Assembly: GCF_003700275.1 (NCBI RefSeq)
Contig: NZ_RBRE01000093.1
Location: 45,278-109,277, forward strand
Origin: Pseudomonas cichorii
GTDB taxonomy: Bacteria > Pseudomonadota > Gammaproteobacteria > Pseudomonadales > Pseudomonadaceae
DNA: 64,000 bases
Reading direction: 5' to 3'
Below, piece by piece: positions 60,301 through 64,000 of the stretch. Under the pieces are notes generated by a model that was not told the origin of the DNA, made no database searches, and saw only the letters and a list, made by a program, of their open reading frames with translations. How positions within the stretch are numbered: the stretch's first letter is position 1; each line of letters opens with the position of its first letter. The position numbers and the translations under genes are program-made.

Positions 60301-62724
60301 GGAAAGCAGCCACTTCGGGGCGTGGTTCACCTTGGTGCGAGCGGGCAGTCACCGGCATACGATCACCCGATAGACAACAATGATTCAGGCAACCTGAATA
60401 CCGGGCTCTATAGCGTAGTGGCTGCCCTGCAGGCGATGACTGCCACTTCCCGACTCGATGCCGCCAGGTTCTGGATCGTGACTCGCGGTGCTGTCAACGT
60501 GCGTTCCGCCTCTTCGGCCATTCAGGTTTCACAGGCCACGCTCTGGGGATTGGCCAAAGTGATCGCGCAGGAAGAGCCGGCTGTCTGGGGCGGATTCATA
60601 GACCTGCCGCAGGTCTCCAGCAATGCCGATGCCGACTTGCTTCTGGTACCGCAATTGATTCTTGCGAAGGGACAGGAAGATCAATTCGCGATCCGTCATT
60701 CCGGCATCCATGTGCCCAGGCTCATGGAGGTTTCGCCCGCGCAATCGAGGTCCGTGTCGATAAATCCGGATGCGACCTATCTGGTCGTCGGGGGGCTGGG
60801 CGGGCTTGGGCGTGAGGTTCTTGCATGGCTGGTGGAAAAGGGCGCCCGTCACTTGGCGGTTGTCGGGCGCACGCCACTGAAAGCCACGGGTTCGACCGTG
60901 CTGGATGCATTCAAACATCAGGGAGTGGATGTCGACTATCTGCCGGTGGATATTTCATCCGGTGAAGCGATTGAATCCCTTACGTCGTACATTGACGCTC
61001 TGAAATGGCCATTACGAGGTGTACTCCAACTGGCGGGAACAGTGGAAGACGCTGTTCTGTCCAAATTGAGTACTTCGTCTATCAAGAGTGTCTTGCTGCC
61101 AAAACTGCAAGGCACCCGTGTGCTGGATCATGTTACGCGTGGTCAGACGCTCGACTTCTTTGTTGCCTTCTCGTCCATCAGCGCCTCGCTGGGGTTCAAG
61201 GGGCAGGCGAATTATGTTGCCGCCAACAGTGCGATGGACGCGATTATGGAAAACCGCGTCAGCTCGGGATTGCCAGGCTTGAGTATTGCGTGGGGCCCCT
61301 GGTCGGCCGAGGGCATGGCCAGCCGGGTCGATACTGTTTTCAAGAAGCGCCTTTCAACCTTGGGTGTCAATTACATTCCCGCGAAAGCCGGCTTGCGCAA
61401 GTTGTGGGATAACCTTCATGCACAAGGTGTCCTGGGGCTGGCACCGATCGACTGGGCGCCCTATAAGGCGCATTTACAGCCGGGCGACTGGCCATATCTC
61501 TCCCTTGTTAATACCCGGCACTCAGCAGACCAGACGATGGTCGAGCGCGACTCCGTCCCTTTTCTGGAAGCTGTGATGTCGGTGGATGCCGAACAGATGC
61601 CAGCATTCATCAGGGACAGGCTGATGTCCGTTGCGGCGCGTGTGTCGGGCACTCTCGACGCCAGCGCAACTCCAGTGGACAAGTCGCTCACGATGATGGG
61701 GTTTGATTCATTGATGACCGTTGAGTTTCGCAACAGTCTGAAAGTACTGGGTATCAACTTTCCCCTGGACAGGCTTATCGTTGGGGCGACGCTCAACGAT
61801 ATTGGCGACTTTGTACTTGATCATATTGAGACGACTCGCCAGGGCAACTCGACTGACTCCACGATAAGTAGTCCTCCTACGACAGAAGATGTGCAGACAT
61901 CTGACTGCGTGGTTATTCCTGTGCCTAGAGCAGAGGCAACGCTTCGCTTGTTCTGCTTCCCTTACGCAGGCGGTGGGCCGGCAGTATTCAAAGGCTGGGC
62001 GGACCGGCTGCCCGATCATATCGAGCTTTGCTTGCTGCAATTACCTGGTCGTAATGCCCGGCTCAGGGAAAAGTCATACACCAGTATGGAAGAGCTGGTG
62101 AGCAATCTGACACCCGATCTGCTTCCCTATCTGGACCGGCCATTCGCGTTCTTTGGGTTGTGCCTGGGCGGTGTGCAAGCGTTCGAGGTCGCTCAACGTC
62201 TGGCCAGTGCCCATAACCTGCACCCGAGCCATTTGATTTTTGCAGGGAGCCGGGCACCCCATTTCTACAATGAGCATCAATTTGCTTCCGATGTGCAGCA
62301 GTTCAATTATGAGTCGGATAGCGAACCTGCGGCAAAAGATGATGACGAAGACCTTATCGCCATGCTCAAGGAAATGAACTTCGCCAATAATCAGGCTTTG
62401 TTCGATGACGCTGAAATGCGCGACTTGATGCTTCCCATCATCAAGGCCGACTATGAGATAAATAATACCTACCTGTACGAGACAAGCCCCCGCCTTGCCG
62501 TGCCTATTACTTCTATTGGTGGTCGGATCGACCCTTATGCCACAGGTGTACATATCACTGGCTGGCGTGAGCATACGACCGATGCATTCAAATCAGTGTT
62601 CTGCGCTGGAGATCATTATTTTGTCGAGGGGCAGCGTGACCTGATAGTCAATATCGTAGTGGAAACGCTTGCCGACCTTGCTCACTCAGAGATTACCCAT
62701 TCAGCAGAAACCGTCTACCAATAG
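57346..62724 (+). CDS. Type I PKS module KS-AT-KR-ACP-TE with Cys-type thioesterase
   Basis: 1792 residues. KS at about 10-430 with C186 (TACSTSL), EAHGTGTPLGDP and KTNIGHL; AT at about 536-840 with S631 (GHSLGE) and HAFHS at 731-735, the malonyl-CoA signature; no DH; KR with NADPH motif GGLGGLG at 1149-1155 and Tyr1290; ACP with S1455 (GFDSLM); TE at about 1528-1785 with the triad C1606 (GLCLGG), D1729 (GGRIDPY) and H1757 (GDHYF). The nucleophile is Cys where most TEs have Ser. One extension, one ketoreduction and release: with the upstream loading module this gives an N-methylated 4-amino-3-hydroxybutyrate or a cyclic form of it. GGAG precedes ATG 57346, 42 bp after the NRPS stop. Confidence 0.92.
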   Translation: MSEVKYHGNEIAVISMSCRFPGADSIEQFWENLTSGEESIESVSLGALLEAGVPAERANREDYVAAAARLNNVDRFDADFFEMSAREAAITDPQHRLLLECAWEALDAAGLSKDREALNIGVFAGGGSNGYLHDNVMGDEDASETGFLDSSAGFMNLLGNDKDYLSTRIAYKLGLRGPSLNIQTACSTSLVSIHMACQSLLLGECDVALAGGVTVLVPHGVGYVHQEGMIQSPDGHCRAFDSSAQGTIFGSGAGLVTLKRLCDALEAGDPIQAVIKGSAINNDGSRKVSFAAPSSQGQAQVIEWALANAEVSAATVDFVEAHGTGTPLGDPIEFKALTDVFTQHGAGANKCALGSVKTNIGHLIAAAGVAGFIKAVLALKHRTIPATLHFTNANKNIHLDDSPFFISAQTLPWQSTDSPRRAGVSSFGVGGTNAHVILEEAPRTPIDSSGKADGPGLLALCAKDRKALTELINQYREMLERPSALSLRDMCYSARVGRAEFPYRYAASASQPENLLARLRQEEKDIHWVDPARESDLVFVFTGQGAQFPDMGKNLYEHNEVFRASIDRCDAIAQTCMGRSLLSILFPAEGDDARLIDQTRYAQPALFALEYSLAQVWQSFGVVPDILLGHSLGEFAAACVAGVFSLEDGMRLVAERGRLMQALPRDGGMSAITLTHDEVKTLLARHVIDLSIAAINAPNNLVVSGALSELDKLYPVLDGMGVKYTRLNVSHAFHSELMEPMLAAFASVLEGISMSAPRYPLVSNVSGEIATERLVTPEYWLDHVRQPVRFMACIQSAFRKGGRTFLEIGPKAVLSTIGAACLNSDDADQTSWITSLSSKVADREQILASAGLLFEAGIELDWHTLLEGATSTRVNTPGYPFQRAQHWVGPRVLAKPQWTTAVDWVEYPFKAPEAHNDQQLPGVWLFIGGTRELVKSIHQGLSDSDEHLVHAMFATDCRRVSSHVWHIRPDSSSDIHEVFQSLPASGKQPLRGVVHLGASGQSPAYDHPIDNNDSGNLNTGLYSVVAALQAMTATSRLDAARFWIVTRGAVNVRSASSAIQVSQATLWGLAKVIAQEEPAVWGGFIDLPQVSSNADADLLLVPQLILAKGQEDQFAIRHSGIHVPRLMEVSPAQSRSVSINPDATYLVVGGLGGLGREVLAWLVEKGARHLAVVGRTPLKATGSTVLDAFKHQGVDVDYLPVDISSGEAIESLTSYIDALKWPLRGVLQLAGTVEDAVLSKLSTSSIKSVLLPKLQGTRVLDHVTRGQTLDFFVAFSSISASLGFKGQANYVAANSAMDAIMENRVSSGLPGLSIAWGPWSAEGMASRVDTVFKKRLSTLGVNYIPAKAGLRKLWDNLHAQGVLGLAPIDWAPYKAHLQPGDWPYLSLVNTRHSADQTMVERDSVPFLEAVMSVDAEQMPAFIRDRLMSVAARVSGTLDASATPVDKSLTMMGFDSLMTVEFRNSLKVLGINFPLDRLIVGATLNDIGDFVLDHIETTRQGNSTDSTISSPPTTEDVQTSDCVVIPVPRAEATLRLFCFPYAGGGPAVFKGWADRLPDHIELCLLQLPGRNARLREKSYTSMEELVSNLTPDLLPYLDRPFAFFGLCLGGVQAFEVAQRLASAHNLHPSHLIFAGSRAPHFYNEHQFASDVQQFNYESDSEPAAKDDDEDLIAMLKEMNFANNQALFDDAEMRDLMLPIIKADYEINNTYLYETSPRLAVPITSIGGRIDPYATGVHITGWREHTTDAFKSVFCAGDHYFVEGQRDLIVNIVVETLADLAHSEITHSAETVYQ

Positions 62725-62734
62725 GAGTGTTCCA

Positions 62735-63766
62735 ATGCCTTCAATGTTTGCACGTACTGCACTGTGTCTGATTCTAAGCCTGACATCGCACCTGGCTTTC
62801 GCGGCACCCGATACGCGAACGATCCGGTTCTATGATGGTGGCTGGGAAAATATCCAAATCGATAATCAGATAGCCATGTATATCCTCAAACATGGGTATG
62901 GCATGAACGTAGAGTCGGTTAGCCTTGATATCCCGCAAATGCAAAAGGCAATGGAAACGGGCAACATCGATATCAATATGGAAATGTTTACCTCGCTCAT
63001 GCCTCAGTGGGTAGAGGATCAGAAGGCGAAGAAAGCCATACTCGATTTTGGCCCCACTTATGAACGTCTCACTCAGGCATTTTATGTGCCTACCTATATG
63101 ATCAAGGGCGATGCCAAGCGCGGAATAAAACCTGTTGCCCCTGACCTGAAAAGTGTCGAAGACCTTCCCAGGTATGCGGAAGTGTTCAAGCGTGCGTCGG
63201 AGTCGGGCAAGGCTACCTGGTTGAACTGCATCAGCAGTTGGGCGTGCCGGGAAATCAACCTGATTAAAATGGCCACGTACGGAGTCGACGACACCTTTAC
63301 GCCAGTGGAGCTCAAGTCTGAGTCCGAACTCAATGCCGCCATTACGTCAGCCTACAAGAAGGGACAGCCCTTCATGACCTACTACTGGGATCCCAGCCCT
63401 CTGATGGGTGAACTGGCTCTCACACGCCTTGAAGAGCCCGCTTACAGCGAAGCCTGCTGGGAAGCGATCAAGGAAAGTCTTGCCCGGTTCAAGGAAGGTA
63501 CTGGCAGTCGGCAGGCATGCGCGTACACCGATATTTCGCTCAATAAATATACGTCGGCCCGGTTTGCCAAAGAGCACCCGACGATCATTCCTTTCTTGAA
63601 GTCGATGTTCGTTGGCACCGATACCATCAGGGCCCTGGCAACCCGCATGGTCGCTAACAAGGAAACCCCCGAACAGGCCGCTCGCTATTACTTGCGCAAC
63701 CATACAGCTGACTGGAAGGGCTGGGTGCCTGAAGACGTGTTCAAGAAGGTTTCACAGACGCTGTGA
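62735..63766 (+). CDS. Periplasmic binding protein of the betaine/carnitine/choline (OpuAC) family, orphan
   Basis: 343 residues from ATG 62735 with AGGAG upstream, 10 bp after the PKS stop. Signal peptide ends near LAFAAPDT. The OpuAC-type fold is visible: IRFYDGGWENIQIDNQIAMY, the hinge-region METGNIDINMEMF, and the aromatic-rich MTYYWDPSPLMGEL that in relatives contributes to a Trp/Tyr cage for trimethylammonium groups. No permease or ATPase follows; pseudomonads use such orphan binding proteins (CbcX, CaiX, BetX) with a shared CbcWV core. Its place at the end of the NRPS-PKS operon hints that it recaptures the product. Confidence 0.85.
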   Translation: MPSMFARTALCLILSLTSHLAFAAPDTRTIRFYDGGWENIQIDNQIAMYILKHGYGMNVESVSLDIPQMQKAMETGNIDINMEMFTSLMPQWVEDQKAKKAILDFGPTYERLTQAFYVPTYMIKGDAKRGIKPVAPDLKSVEDLPRYAEVFKRASESGKATWLNCISSWACREINLIKMATYGVDDTFTPVELKSESELNAAITSAYKKGQPFMTYYWDPSPLMGELALTRLEEPAYSEACWEAIKESLARFKEGTGSRQACAYTDISLNKYTSARFAKEHPTIIPFLKSMFVGTDTIRALATRMVANKETPEQAARYYLRNHTADWKGWVPEDVFKKVSQTL

Positions 63767-63804
63767 GACTCTGAAACGATCCTCTGTGCAAAACCGACGA
63801 GTGA

Positions 63805-63825
63805 TACCGGGCCAGTGGCCCGGTA
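63805..63825 (+). terminator. GC-rich hairpin after the cluster
   Basis: TACCGGGCC and GGCCCGGTA form a perfect 9-bp stem with an AGT loop, 38 bp after the binding-protein stop. It lacks a T-run (CGCTTGGG follows), so termination efficiency is uncertain, but it marks the end of the operon. Confidence 0.55.
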
Positions 63826-63868
63826 CGCTTGGGAACTGATCCATTCTCGACCGCCTGACACTGGCAGG

Positions 63869-64000
63869 CTAATCCGATGCAGGCATGGCTTTCACCCCCC
63901 GAAGTACCTCATACGGATCCACCCCAATTCCCCGACACACATCCATAAACTCAATCACATTCAGCCTGCGTTCGGCATTCTCTGTAGTGGTCAACTTTTT
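63869..64000 (-). CDS. XRE-family HTH regulator, C-terminal end only
   Basis: The minus-strand frame entering from the window edge reads KKLTTTENAERRLNVIEFMD then VCRGIGVDPYEVLRGVKAMP and stops at 63869. This is the usual C-terminal end of short single-domain XRE regulators (ERRLxVxEFxDVCRxxGVDP). The HTH itself lies outside the window. It converges on the biosynthetic operon. Confidence 0.7.
   Translation of the reverse strand, partial: KKLTTTENAERRLNVIEFMDVCRGIGVDPYEVLRGVKAMPASD

Noticed and set aside
57346..62724. Dehydratase or enoylreductase domain in the PKS
   Set aside because: Between AT and KR there is only the KR structural half and no HxxxGxxxxP motif, so the hydroxyl should be kept.

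Overview
The window is a stretch of a Pseudomonas chromosome, most likely of the P. syringae group. This rests on codon style, the gene order around the riboflavin/thiamine/isoprenoid genes, which matches the P. aeruginosa PA4042-PA4069 order as I recall it, and several REP-type palindromes; the species is an inference.

Layout: (1) 1-6937, a sugar-acid catabolic locus around a LysR regulator: an IlvD/Edd dehydratase and a large FAH-fold enzyme on the minus strand; MFS transporter, SDR dehydrogenase and FAH hydrolase on the plus strand. A GATAAC-N5-GTTAT motif occurs in both intergenic regions. (2) 7325-11554, a YbiO-like MscS channel and two nucleotide-sugar enzymes. (3) 11796-15747, an OmpW/OprG porin and a zinc-type operon (ZrgA-like His-rich protein, ABC ATPase, FtsX-like permease, DUF3299 protein) behind a Zur-like palindrome. 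(4) 15947-18354, a three-gene operon: a type III polyketide synthase keeping all key residues of Streptomyces RppA, an aldo/keto reductase and a SnoaL/NTF2-fold protein. (5) 18400-31455, core genes: cnoX, a methyltransferase, nrdR, ribD, ribE, ribBA, ribH, nusB, thiL, pgpA, ribA, dxs, ispA, xseB. (6) 31580-35877, metC, a YhcG-type nuclease, yghU and an EamA exporter. (7) 36187-46534, two small envelope genes and a 3125-residue RTX protein combining a papain-like N-terminus, a subtilisin domain and a P-domain. (8) 46.6-52.9 kb, an accessory stretch with an intact inverted hipA-hipB pair, broken toxin-antitoxin pieces, two envelope genes, a truncated reductase and a TetR regulator. (9) 52941-63766, a compact biosynthetic cluster: ArsR-type regulator, EamA exporter, one-module NRPS (A-MT-PCP), one-module PKS (KS-AT-KR-ACP-TE) and an orphan betaine/carnitine-type binding protein.

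The best candidate for a new system is region 9. The adenylation pocket reads as glycine, a methyltransferase is embedded in the A domain, the PKS adds one malonyl unit and reduces it, and the adjacent binding protein belongs to the quaternary-ammonium family. Read together, the line should make an N-methylated 4-amino-3-hydroxybutyrate; with full methylation that is carnitine. The terminal thioesterase has Cys instead of Ser, so a cyclised product is an alternative. All product assignments are inference from sequence.
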